Made by a program: the position numbers and the translations under genes. From JAZRUF01 sp045636205 (lineage in GTDB: Bacteria; Bacillota; Clostridia; Oscillospirales; JAAYXM01): 31,426 nt of DNA. The notes below the pieces were generated by a model. That model was not told where the DNA came from and ran no database searches. It was given only the letters and a program-made list of their open reading frames with translations. This document shows, piece after piece, positions 22,096 through 29,420 of this stretch. Where the stretch lies: contig JAZTXE010000073.1 of assembly GCA_045636205.1 (NCBI GenBank), positions 1 through 31,426 of the forward strand. The letters run 5' to 3'. Position 1 is the stretch's first letter. Each line of letters starts with the position of its first letter.

Positions 22096-23109
22096 ATGAA
22101 AAACTTAATTCTTCCCAAGGGATATTGCCCGGCTCTCAACATCCGCGAGACCGAGGTGGCGATAAAGGAAGTCAAAGACCATTTTGAACGCGCGCTGGCT
22201 TCCGCGCTTAATTTAACACGTGTTTCCGCACCGCTGTTCGTGCGCCCTGAAACCGGACTCAACGATAATTTAAACGGAGTTGAGCGTCCGGTCCGCTTCG
22301 GTGTGCTTGAACAGAACGATGCGCCGTGTGAGATAGTTCACTCACTCGCCAAGTGGAAACGCCTTGCGCTTAAGACCTACGGTTTTTCGGCAGGTGAGGG
22401 CTTGTATACGGACATGAACGCCATCCGTCGCGACGAAACCACGGACAATCTGCACTCGCTGTATGTTGACCAATGGGATTGGGAGCGCGTTATTTTAAAG
22501 TCTGACCGCAACATTGATTTCTTAAAGGATATTGTTTCAAAAATTTACGCGGCATTGCGTGAAACCGAAGGGTATATAATGTCAAAATATCCGTCAAAAA
22601 CCACGCGCAAGCTGCCCGATGAGATTACTTTCATCACTACGCAGGAACTTGAGGACCGTTATCCCGACCTTTCCGGCAAGGAGCGCGAGAATAAAATCGC
22701 AAAAGAATGTGGTGCGGTATTCCTCATGCAAATCGGCGGCAAGCTCAAATCCGGCAAAAAGCACGACGGTCGTGCGCCGGATTACGATGACTGGGCATTA
22801 AACGGAGATATTCTCTTGTACTATCCGCTCTTAGACTGTGCTCTTGAGATTTCCTCAATGGGTATACGAGTTGACGAAAATTCTTTAGTCGAACAGCTTA
22901 CCATCGAAAACTGCCTTGACAGGCTTGAGCTGCCGTTCCAGAGCGCACTCAAAGCAGGTGAGTTACCGTACACCATCGGCGGCGGTTTAGGTCAGTCTCG
23001 TATATGCATGTTCCTGCTTGATAAGGCGCACGTTGGCGAAGTTCAGTCCTCGGTATGGCCGGAGGCAGACATTGCGCAGTGCAAGAGCGCGGGAATCGCT
23101 CTGTTGTAA
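22096..23109 (+). CDS. asnA: Aspartate-ammonia ligase (asparagine synthetase A)
   Basis: This 337-residue enzyme makes asparagine from aspartate, ammonia and ATP; it is related to class II aminoacyl-tRNA synthetases. Recognisable stretches are LPKGYCPALNIRETEVAIKE, NLTRVSAPLFV, GLNDNLNGVERPV, HSLAKWKRLALKTYGF, LHSLYVDQWDWE, ELEDRYPDL, SSMGIRVDE and the class II motif 3-like TIGGGLGQSRICMFLLDKAHVGEVQSSVWP. Length is normal. It follows glnA closely, forming an ammonia-assimilation operon. Its TAA stop shares one base with the ATG of the next gene (TAATG), pointing to translational coupling. Confidence 0.97.
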   Translation: MKNLILPKGYCPALNIRETEVAIKEVKDHFERALASALNLTRVSAPLFVRPETGLNDNLNGVERPVRFGVLEQNDAPCEIVHSLAKWKRLALKTYGFSAGEGLYTDMNAIRRDETTDNLHSLYVDQWDWERVILKSDRNIDFLKDIVSKIYAALRETEGYIMSKYPSKTTRKLPDEITFITTQELEDRYPDLSGKERENKIAKECGAVFLMQIGGKLKSGKKHDGRAPDYDDWALNGDILLYYPLLDCALEISSMGIRVDENSLVEQLTIENCLDRLELPFQSALKAGELPYTIGGGLGQSRICMFLLDKAHVGEVQSSVWPEADIAQCKSAGIALL

Positions 23110-23612
23110 TGGATACGAAACTTTTCTCCCTCTACTCGCGTGCTTATGCTATCTTGGGCAACATCACCCCAATACCTGCAGATTGCGGCGAGCTTTGTGG
23201 GGCTAAATGCTGTGCCGGAGACGAAAACTCCGGCATGATTCTTTTCCCGGGTGAAAAAGATTTTTTATCACGCGCGGATTTTTTAAAAATAAAAGAGCGT
23301 GATATGAATTGCTTTACGGTGGACTTCGCGGTATGCAAGGGACGTTGTACACGTCGCCTGCGCCCGCTTTCGTGCAGAATTTTCCCGCTTGCTCCGTTTT
23401 GGGACGGAGCGAATCTTGAAATTTTACCCGACCCGCGCGCTAAGTACATATGCCCGCTGCTCAAGGCGCCAGATTTGATTTCACCGGAATTTTGCCAAGC
23501 GGTCAAAGACGCCTTTTTGATTTTAGTTGAGCAACCTGATATTTCGGAAACGCTCAAGCACTACACCGGTATGCTTCGGGAGTATTTGAGATTTATCGAC
23601 AAAAATTTTTGA
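23109..23612 (+). CDS. YkgJ-like cysteine-cluster protein
   Basis: This 167-residue protein has the cysteine pattern of the YkgJ/UPF0153 family: DCGELCGAKCCAG near the N-terminus, then CKGRCTRRLRPLSCRIFPLAPFW in the middle, with a later Cys in AKYICPLL. The cysteines presumably bind zinc or an iron-sulfur cluster; the biochemical role is unknown. The ATG overlaps the asnA stop by one base. A TTG or ATG further upstream would lie inside asnA in another frame and was rejected. Coupling to asnA suggests a link to nitrogen or amino-acid metabolism, but this is only positional. Confidence 0.85.
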   Translation: MDTKLFSLYSRAYAILGNITPIPADCGELCGAKCCAGDENSGMILFPGEKDFLSRADFLKIKERDMNCFTVDFAVCKGRCTRRLRPLSCRIFPLAPFWDGANLEILPDPRAKYICPLLKAPDLISPEFCQAVKDAFLILVEQPDISETLKHYTGMLREYLRFIDKNF

Positions 23613-23673
23613 TTTAATACTTTTTTAATATTTTCTGCTTTTTTTGTTCATAATATTTTTATATACTAATAAC

Positions 23674-23760
23674 TGTAGAAAGCAGATGCGTAGTTTTTTC
23701 TTTACTCCCCCTCCTATTTTTTAATCATTGCAAAAGAGCAGGTAATACCTGCTCTTTTGT
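23674..23760 (+). ncRNA. Possible small RNA with C-rich anti-Shine-Dalgarno loop
   Basis: Between the cysteine-cluster gene and the convergent kinase gene, a -10-like TATACT (23662-23667) is followed by about 90 bases ending in a strong hairpin with T-run (23732-23758). The middle holds a single-stranded CTCCCCCTCCT at 23705-23715, complementary to ribosome-binding sites, as in RoxS/RsaE-type small RNAs. There is no good -35 hexamer, so this may only be the 3' untranslated region of the asnA operon. Confidence 0.25.
23732..23758 (+). terminator. Intrinsic terminator of glnA-asnA operon
   Basis: AAAAGAGCAGGT (23732-23743) pairs with ACCTGCTCTTTT (23747-23758) around a three-base loop; the T-run is part of the stem. 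Confidence 0.88.
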
Positions 23761-23773
23761 ACGTTTATGCAAT

Positions 23774-23810
23774 AAAACCTGAACCGATTACGGCTCAGGT
23801 TTTATTTTTT
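23774..23810. terminator. Terminator between pyridoxal kinase gene and glnA operon
   Basis: AAAACCTGA-A-CCG pairs with CGG-C-TCAGGTTTT with one A-C mismatch and an ATTA loop (about 23774-23803), followed by ATTTTTT on the plus strand. The minus strand also has a short T-run after it. It lies directly after the kinase stop and probably serves that gene, with the plus strand as a second barrier. Confidence 0.75.
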
Positions 23811-24639
23811 ACAACTCTATTTGGTTTAAATATCTTTCAAACGCCACGCCGTCAAGCGGGTTTACACCGGTTTCATGTGAATACTTTATTGTTTTTATCA
23901 AAAACTCAGCGCTTCTTGCAAGCGCGGTTTTGCAGTCCACCCCACGCGTCATGTACCCGCACATAAGGGATGCAAACACATCTCCGGTACCGCAATATTC
24001 GCACGCGACGAAATCGCTCTCAAGCGCCAGGCGATCACCTTGCACGCTCAGTACGAAATTCATCATCTTTCCGGCTTTGCGAACCCCGGTTATGACCGCA
24101 CTTTTTGCACCTAAAGCAATCAGCTTTTCGCCAATTTCAAACACCTGCTCATCGCATACCTTTTGCGGGTATTCCGCACCCGCCAGAATGCACGCTTCGG
24201 TTAAATTAGGCGTAATCAAATCCGCCGAGTGCACCAGCCTTTGCATCTCTTGGCACATTTTTTCATTATATGTAGCATAAATCTTTCCGTTATCGCCCAT
24301 CACCGGGTCAACCAACAGCAGTGTGTTTTCCAAGCGGAATTCTTTTACAAAATCCAGTATCAGCTCTATCTGCCGCTCATTTCCAAGAAATCCGGTGTAT
24401 ATGGAATCAAACTCAAGCCCGAGCTTTTTCCACTTTTGAAAATAGGTTTCCATATCATCCGTCAAATCTTTAAAGAAAAAGTCATCGTACGCTGTGTGAT
24501 TGGAAAGAATAGCAGTCGGCACCGGGCACGCTTGAACCCCCATCGCCGATAAAATGGGTACGGCAACGGTAAGCGAGCATCTTCCGAAGCCGGATAAATC
24601 ATTTATAACCGCACATTTGGGCACGGGTTTTTCCGCCAT
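23809..24639 (-). CDS. pdxK: Pyridoxal/pyridoxamine kinase (PdxK/PdxY type)
   Basis: This 276-residue ribokinase-fold enzyme phosphorylates B6 vitamers in the salvage route to PLP. It begins with CAVINDLSGFGRCSLTVAVPILSAMGVQACPVPTA, characteristic of the pyridoxamine kinase group, and includes LSNHTAYDDFFFKDLT, LLLVDPVMGDNGKIYATYN, DLITPNLTEACILAG and the anion-hole and base motif CEYCGTGDVFASLMCG. AAAGGAGGTG lies eight bases before the ATG. A possible promoter with an extended -10 is at 24669-24697. It is monocistronic. PLP is the cofactor of the DegT-type aminotransferase encoded further on. Confidence 0.95.
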   Translation of the reverse strand: MAEKPVPKCAVINDLSGFGRCSLTVAVPILSAMGVQACPVPTAILSNHTAYDDFFFKDLTDDMETYFQKWKKLGLEFDSIYTGFLGNERQIELILDFVKEFRLENTLLLVDPVMGDNGKIYATYNEKMCQEMQRLVHSADLITPNLTEACILAGAEYPQKVCDEQVFEIGEKLIALGAKSAVITGVRKAGKMMNFVLSVQGDRLALESDFVACEYCGTGDVFASLMCGYMTRGVDCKTALARSAEFLIKTIKYSHETGVNPLDGVAFERYLNQIEL

Positions 24640-24668
24640 TGCCGATACACCTCCTTTTGACCTCTACT

Positions 24669-24697
24669 ATGATACCATACTTTTGCGGGATTTTGTA
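24669..24697 (-). promoter_or_regulatory. Possible promoter of pyridoxal kinase gene
   Basis: On the minus strand, TATCAT (24669-24674) with an upstream TG (ATGGTATCAT) is an extended -10. The -35 (TACAAA, 24692-24697) is weak with 17-base spacing. Confidence 0.5.
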
Positions 24698-24710
24698 TCC
24701 TTTTTCTCTA

Positions 24711-24751
24711 AAAAAACGTGAGCAGTCAATGAATTTTCACCGTCTGCTCAC
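24711..24751 (-). terminator. Intrinsic terminator of M23 peptidase gene
   Basis: On the minus strand GTGAGCAG and CTGCTCAC (24744-24751 with 24718-24725) pair around an 18-base loop and are followed by a T6-7 run. Confidence 0.85.
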
Positions 24752-24763
24752 ATTAAATATTTA

Positions 24764-26377
24764 TTAAGAAATATATTTCCACGGACTTACGTGCTTTCCG
24801 TTTACACGCACCTCGAAATGGCAATGCGGTCCGGTACTTCTGCCCGTGCTTCCGATTTTGGCTATCTGCTCACCCTTTGCAACCTTTTGACCCGCGCGAA
24901 CCGTAAGCTTTGAGTTATGCGCATAGTAGGTCTGCAGGCCGTTACCGTGGTTTATGATTACCAGGTATCCGTAAGCGCCTTTCCAACCGGCAAAAGAAAC
25001 TGTTCCTCCGTCTGCCGCAGAAACCTTGCTGCCGTAAGAAATCGCAAAGTCAACGCCTGTGTGGAACTCGCGTCCGCGGCGACGATAGCCGTAGTTTGAG
25101 GAGATATATCCGCCGACTACCGGGCGGCGCAGCTTTCCGGTCGCCATGGTCTTAGGCGGGGTTTTCGTACCCACCAGAACAACGCGGTCCACCGGCTCAC
25201 GCACCACCTGAGTGCTGAGTATCGTGCGGCTTACTTCTTTATTGTCCTTATAGACAATATCCGCAACCACCTTATTCTGACCTTTTACACCGTTTGTTTT
25301 AACCTTAGTCTTACCGCGATATATTGTATCGTCCTTAATTTCGACAGTCTTGTACGCAATCTGCTCGGTATACTCTACCCGACGGGTCTGCGTTACTGAC
25401 AGGAAGGGGATAGCAGGCTTTACGACTATATCATCTCCCGCCATAAGACGTCCCGGGTCAAGTCCCGGATTGTATGAAAGAATCGTTGCCTTATTCGTGC
25501 CGTGCTTTCTGGCAATTCGCTCAAGTGTATCACCCGGCTTGATTTCATACGTCTGCTCCTCATGGATGTTGGACATAAGAAGCTTTTTCATTTCATCATA
25601 TGAGCGGATATGTGAGGTGTCTGCAAACTGCTTTGCAATTTTTACCTCACGGTTAAACTCGGTTTTGACATTCGGGTCAGCACTCGGGTTTAAAATTTCA
25701 TTTATCATGTTCCTGAGCGTAGCCTCACTCGCGCTTGCGCCTACAACTTCACCGTCAACCGTGAGCACATACAGCTCCGAGACCTCGGAAATACGTGAGA
25801 ACAGCACATTTTTAAGCTGCTGACCGCTTAAAACCTTGTCACGGTCAACAATCTCAAAGGAAAACATAACGTTTGGGTTCATCGTGTACGGTCTTCCAAG
25901 CACCTCACTGACCTGCTTTTCAACTAACATAAGACCGTCTTCAAAATCTTCCTCCGCCATTACATATCCGACCGGTTCACCGTCAATTGTTATCTGGAGA
26001 CCTACACTGTACACCATCATAGACATTACAATTATAAGAAGCGAGCTCATAATCGTTACCGCGGTCAGTCGATTGGCTTTTATACGTGCAAGCTTTACAT
26101 ACAGCTCATGAGCCTCGCACAGCAGCGTATGCTTTAAGCGTGTTGCAATGCGTGCTATTGCAGTGGCAAGTCCGATTACAAAAATTGCTCCCGGAACAAA
26201 GAGCTTATCATACATTGCGGTTCCCGCGATTACTGCACCGCGGCGCGCATGCATCCCAAAACTCTCTGCCATCTCGCACAAAAAGCTTATAAACATCGAA
26301 AGCAGCGAACTTATTCTATTTTCGGCTCTTATCTGCTCGCCGGAAATAAGCTTCGGCGTTTTAATATCCTGCGGCAT
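24764..26377 (-). CDS. LysM-G5-M23 cell-wall peptidase (membrane-anchored murein endopeptidase)
   Basis: This 537-residue protein is a predicted peptidoglycan hydrolase. A cytoplasmic N-terminus of about 100 residues leads to a single membrane segment (AVTIMSSLLIIVMSMMVYSV), so the rest lies outside. A domain of about 150 residues follows, then LysM (QTYEIKPGDTLERIARKHGT, near 280-335) and G5 (RVEYTEQIAYKTVEIKDDTI, near 345-420). The C-terminal M23 domain has His439 and Asp443 in FHTGVDFA, His487 in YYAHNSKL, and His518/His520 in GPHCHFEV. These match the LytM zinc ligands and catalytic histidines, so it should be active. AGGTG lies close before the ATG. The first domain holds two copies of a TVDGEVVG-like strand. 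A perfect -35 promoter and a WalR-like box precede the gene, which fits WalRK control of wall hydrolases. Confidence 0.95.
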   Translation of the reverse strand: MPQDIKTPKLISGEQIRAENRISSLLSMFISFLCEMAESFGMHARRGAVIAGTAMYDKLFVPGAIFVIGLATAIARIATRLKHTLLCEAHELYVKLARIKANRLTAVTIMSSLLIIVMSMMVYSVGLQITIDGEPVGYVMAEEDFEDGLMLVEKQVSEVLGRPYTMNPNVMFSFEIVDRDKVLSGQQLKNVLFSRISEVSELYVLTVDGEVVGASASEATLRNMINEILNPSADPNVKTEFNREVKIAKQFADTSHIRSYDEMKKLLMSNIHEEQTYEIKPGDTLERIARKHGTNKATILSYNPGLDPGRLMAGDDIVVKPAIPFLSVTQTRRVEYTEQIAYKTVEIKDDTIYRGKTKVKTNGVKGQNKVVADIVYKDNKEVSRTILSTQVVREPVDRVVLVGTKTPPKTMATGKLRRPVVGGYISSNYGYRRRGREFHTGVDFAISYGSKVSAADGGTVSFAGWKGAYGYLVIINHGNGLQTYYAHNSKLTVRAGQKVAKGEQIAKIGSTGRSTGPHCHFEVRVNGKHVSPWKYIS

Positions 26378-26417
26378 TGATACACCTGCCCTCTAAAATT
26401 CCGCTCTCAGACAAGCG

Positions 26418-26434
26418 GTTACAAAACAGTTACA
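26418..26434 (-). promoter_or_regulatory. WalR-like binding box upstream of the M23 peptidase gene
   Basis: On the minus strand the sequence is TGTAAC-TGTTT-TGTAAC, two TGTWAH half-sites with exactly five bases between, the consensus of the WalR (YycF) response regulator of Firmicutes. The box begins about 10 bases after the -10 hexamer, over the first transcribed bases, a position more often seen in repressed targets. Confidence 0.65.
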
Positions 26435-26444
26435 ATTTAATTAC

Positions 26445-26473
26445 ATAATACACCATCCGGAAGGAAATGTCAA
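26445..26473 (-). promoter_or_regulatory. Strong sigma-A promoter of M23 peptidase gene
   Basis: On the minus strand a perfect TTGACA (26468-26473) and TATTAT (26445-26450) are separated by 17 bases. Confidence 0.9.
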
Positions 26474-26494
26474 TAGCCTATAAAAAGCGTGTTT

Positions 26495-26541
26495 GTCTGC
26501 AAAAAATCCCGCAAAAGCTTGCAGTATCAGCTTTTGCAGAC
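26495..26541. repeat. Three-arm inverted repeat with alternative pairings
   Basis: GTCTGCAAAA (26495-26504) is the inverse of TTTTGCAGAC (26532-26541), while the inner GCAAAAGCT (26511-26519) pairs with AGCTTTTGC (26529-26537), using the same right arm. On the minus strand the inner hairpin is followed by GGGATTTTTT, so it could act as a second terminator after the aminotransferase gene. It lies between that gene's terminator and the M23 promoter. Confidence 0.55.
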
Positions 26542-26607
26542 TTTCGTCGGCAGGTGACTAATAATATAAATTATTTTTTTAAATATTTGTAACTTTTAAA
26601 CGAAAAC

Positions 26608-26633
26608 GCGGCGGATGCAAAAGCATCCGCCGC
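26608..26633 (-). terminator. Intrinsic terminator of DegT-family gene
   Basis: GCGGCGGATGC (26608-26618) pairs perfectly with GCATCCGCCGC (26623-26633), followed on the minus strand by GTTTTCGTTT. Confidence 0.92.
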
Positions 26634-26650
26634 TAAACTGTTTTTGTTTT

Positions 26651-28000
26651 TTACTTTTTCTTCTTATGGTCTATGAGGTGCCATCCGCCAAGGGTCTCCG
26701 GATCTCCCGGATCGTCTGCGAGCAGGTCCTTGTAGTTTTCCGCAACCTTTCTGAATGCTGCTGCGCACTGCTCAATAACTTCCTTGTCAAACTTTCTGAA
26801 CATCGGCATCATGACAGTGTACTTGCCGATAGTCTTTGAAACCTCAAGGTCATTGTCCATCTCACGAACATCCTTGTTTGCGTTTACAATACGTGTGGGA
26901 GCGCCTGCGTTGTAAACGTCAACCGTATTAAAGAGCGGGTGGGTGTGGAGAGCCAGGTTGCATCCGACACATCCGCCCAGGCCGAGAGTTCCCTCCGCGC
27001 GAACCGCTTCGCCAAAACGTGAAACCGAGAGACCGCCAAGCTCATCCGGATTGTAGAGAATCTTCGCTGCGTACCAGCCGCCCATGGTTGAGCCGCTGTC
27101 CGGATCCGGAATACGTGCCTTGAGCCCCGGAACGCCTTCGAGAAGCTCTAAGAAATACATATATGCCTTGGTAATCTCCTTGCAGCGCTCGTCATAGTGC
27201 TTGAGCTGTACTCTACCCATTGCAGAGCTTACCTGATGCATTCTGAACTTGTATCCGCCGCGCGGCAAACCTGCGCTTTCTCTGAGCTCGGGAGTCTGTA
27301 TATTGCCCACCTCAAAACGCTCGTACATGCCTAAAGACATTGCACGCTCGTATATTTCAAGGTTATCAGTGTGCAGAATTCCGGCTTCGCCGACTGCCAG
27401 AGACTTCTCACTCATAAGCGAGGTTGCACCAACATCGCCGATGGTGCCGAGCATTTTGCCCTTGTATTTGCCGCCCTGAGCGTGAGAAACGTCCTCAATA
27501 ACCTTTACGTTATGCCGTCTTGCAATAGCCATGATTTCATCCATGTCCGCAGGATATGCACAATAGTGAACAACAACGATAGCCTTTGTTTTATCGGTTA
27601 TCTTGCTCTCAAGCTTTTTCGGGTCAAGGCACAGGGTGTACGGGTCAATATCCGCAAAAACAACCGTTGCGCCCAAAGTGTATGCGCTGGTGCAGCTCGC
27701 CCAATAGGTTATGCTCGGGCAGATAATCTCATCACCCTTGCCTACGCCGCAGCCGTACATTGCAGAGAGAAGCGCAGAGGTTCCGTTGTTGGTTCCGAGA
27801 GCATACTTTGAACCGGTCCATGCGCAGTATTCCTTCTCAAATTCCATGGTTATATCACTGTGGCTCATTTTGCCTGCGCGTATAACCTCAAGCACTGCAG
27901 CCTCATCCTCCTCGGTTACTATCGGCCACTTAAAGCAATCGGTTTCTGTTTCTTTGATGGTGACGGCTTTTTCGCCGCCCAAAAGTGCAAGCTTTGACAT
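26651..28000 (-). CDS. DegT/DnrJ/EryC1/StrS family PLP-dependent aminotransferase
   Basis: This is a 449-residue fold-type I aminotransferase of the sugar-aminotransferase (DegT/StrS) family. It has the substrate-binding WPIVTEEDEAAVLEVIRAGKMS start, GTNNGTSALLSAMYGCGVGKGDEIICPSITYW, Asp170 with the EDVSHAQGG motif, and the probable PLP lysine Lys199 in MSEKSLAVGEAG. Members of this family transaminate keto-sugars, inosose and similar compounds. The protein is longer than most family members (about 370-400), with a C-terminal region GLGGCVGCNLALHTHPLF and a Lys-rich tail. GGTGAT lies just before the ATG. It has no sugar-biosynthesis partners nearby, so a catabolic or cell-surface role cannot be decided. 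Confidence 0.9.
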   Translation of the reverse strand: MSKLALLGGEKAVTIKETETDCFKWPIVTEEDEAAVLEVIRAGKMSHSDITMEFEKEYCAWTGSKYALGTNNGTSALLSAMYGCGVGKGDEIICPSITYWASCTSAYTLGATVVFADIDPYTLCLDPKKLESKITDKTKAIVVVHYCAYPADMDEIMAIARRHNVKVIEDVSHAQGGKYKGKMLGTIGDVGATSLMSEKSLAVGEAGILHTDNLEIYERAMSLGMYERFEVGNIQTPELRESAGLPRGGYKFRMHQVSSAMGRVQLKHYDERCKEITKAYMYFLELLEGVPGLKARIPDPDSGSTMGGWYAAKILYNPDELGGLSVSRFGEAVRAEGTLGLGGCVGCNLALHTHPLFNTVDVYNAGAPTRIVNANKDVREMDNDLEVSKTIGKYTVMMPMFRKFDKEVIEQCAAAFRKVAENYKDLLADDPGDPETLGGWHLIDHKKKK

Positions 28001-28336
28001 TTAAATCACCATATCCTTTCAACTTTTCATTTTTTCAGGCCTTTTTTGTTGAAAAAGCCCATTTTTTTACAAAAGAATTAATTTATGTACCTTATGCAAA
28101 TTGTAGTTTATTGCGCGGCGTCTTTCTTTGTAATATGTGTCTTTTTTTTGCACTTTAAAGCCATTGGGCTTTCACGTACTTTCTCGCTTTCGGATTACGC
28201 CATTATAATAATAAAATCGCATTCGATGTTCTGCTTATTTTTTACTTTTTATTTGACGTATTCTTTTTTCTTTACATTTACCTTATAAAACTATATAATT
28301 ATATAAGCGTTTAAACGAAAGATGAGGTTATATAAC
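28001..28336. other. AT-rich intergenic region between divergent DegT gene and prmA
   Basis: This gap of about 330 bases has long T-runs and no convincing gene. It contains the prmA promoter (28271-28299). A short frame of 67 codons beginning at 28085 is rich in Phe and Ile, has no ribosome site and overlaps the promoter. No clear minus-strand promoter for the aminotransferase gene was found. Confidence 0.6.
28271..28299 (+). promoter_or_regulatory. Promoter of prmA
   Basis: TTTACA (28271-28276) and TATAAT (28294-28299) are separated by 17 bases, 37 bases before the start codon. Confidence 0.8.
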
Positions 28337-29308
28337 ATGAATTGGCTTGAAGTTTCCATAGAAACTACGCCCACCGGAATCGACCCGGTCTGCGGCTCTC
28401 TTATGAATATAGGCATAAACGGCTTTGAAATAGAAGACGAGGGTGATTTTAAATCCTTCTTGGAGGAAAATCGCAAGGCATGGGATTATGTAGACGATGA
28501 CCTTTTGCGCGAAAAGGCAAAACCCACCTGCGTAAAGGTTTACGTAAGCGAAAACGCGGCAGGCAACGACCTTCTCGCGCAAATCCGCGAAGAGCTTTCA
28601 GCTCTTAAATTGCGCGATAGTGAAGACGAATTCGGCAAACTGACGGTCTCTATCAATAACCTCTCCGAAGAGGATTGGGCAGAAAACTGGAAGCAGTACT
28701 TCCACCCGCTCAAGGTTGGAGAGCGCGTTCTCATCCGCCCGGAGTGGGAGGAGCTTAAAGAAGAAACCGACCGCGTAGTGTTTACCATAAACCCGGGCAT
28801 GAGCTTCGGTACCGGCTCGCACAATACCACGCGCCTGTGCATAGAGGCAATTGAGGAATTTTTAAAACCCGGCACGAACGTGTTGGACCTGGGCTGCGGT
28901 AGCGGAATTTTATCGGTAATCGCACTTCTTTTAGGCGCAAAGCATGCGGAAGCTGTGGATATTGACCCGAACGCGGTGGATATAGCTTATCAGAATGCCG
29001 CGCGCAACAGCATCGGCCGCGATAAATATAATGTAGTCTCAGGCGACGTGCTCTCGGACACCGCGCTGCAGGCAAAATACCGTGGAAATCCGTGTGAGCT
29101 CGTGGTTGCAAATATCGTTGCAGATGTTATAATCCCTTTAAGTGACATGATTTCAGATTTTATGACGGATGATGGAATATATATCGCCTCGGGTATAATC
29201 CTCTCGCGCATTGACCAGGTAAAAGAGGCGATAGAGCGAAATTTCCGCATTCTGGAAATACGCGAACAAGAGGATTGGGCAGCAATTATATCGGTTAAAA
29301 AGGACTGA
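28337..29308 (+). CDS. prmA: Ribosomal protein L11 methyltransferase
   Basis: This 323-residue SAM-dependent enzyme trimethylates ribosomal protein L11. It starts MNWLEVSIETTP, as most PrmA proteins do. The N-terminal substrate-recognition domain reaches about residue 100, then NWKQYFHPLKVGERVLIRPEWEE, the family signature NPGMSFGTGSHNTTRLCIEAIE and SAM motif I (VLDLGCGSGILSVIALLLGA). Motif IV-like LVVANIVADVIIPL follows. Length is slightly above the usual 290-315. The ATG at 28322 was rejected because it lies in the ribosome-site region (GATGAGG) and would add five residues. rsmE lies 112 bases after its stop on the same strand, as in many Firmicutes. Confidence 0.96.
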   Translation: MNWLEVSIETTPTGIDPVCGSLMNIGINGFEIEDEGDFKSFLEENRKAWDYVDDDLLREKAKPTCVKVYVSENAAGNDLLAQIREELSALKLRDSEDEFGKLTVSINNLSEEDWAENWKQYFHPLKVGERVLIRPEWEELKEETDRVVFTINPGMSFGTGSHNTTRLCIEAIEEFLKPGTNVLDLGCGSGILSVIALLLGAKHAEAVDIDPNAVDIAYQNAARNSIGRDKYNVVSGDVLSDTALQAKYRGNPCELVVANIVADVIIPLSDMISDFMTDDGIYIASGIILSRIDQVKEAIERNFRILEIREQEDWAAIISVKKD

Positions 29309-29365
29309 TTTTCAGTATGCCGCAAATTTTTTTGCGTATACTAAAAATCAAAGCGAATAAATTGC

Positions 29366-29394
29366 TGGACAAACCGTGTAAAATTTGGTAAAAT
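29366..29394 (+). promoter_or_regulatory. Probable promoter of rsmE
   Basis: TGGACA (29366-29371) and TAAAAT (29389-29394) are separated by 17 bases. Transcription would start near 29401, which argues against a GTG start at 29406. Confidence 0.65.
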
Positions 29395-29420
29395 AAAAGA
29401 TAATCGTGAGAGAGAAAGAA

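Noticed and set aside
28085..28288. A 67-codon Phe-rich frame between the DegT gene and prmA
   Set aside because: It lies in an AT-rich promoter region, has no ribosome site, and its hydrophobicity follows from T-richness.
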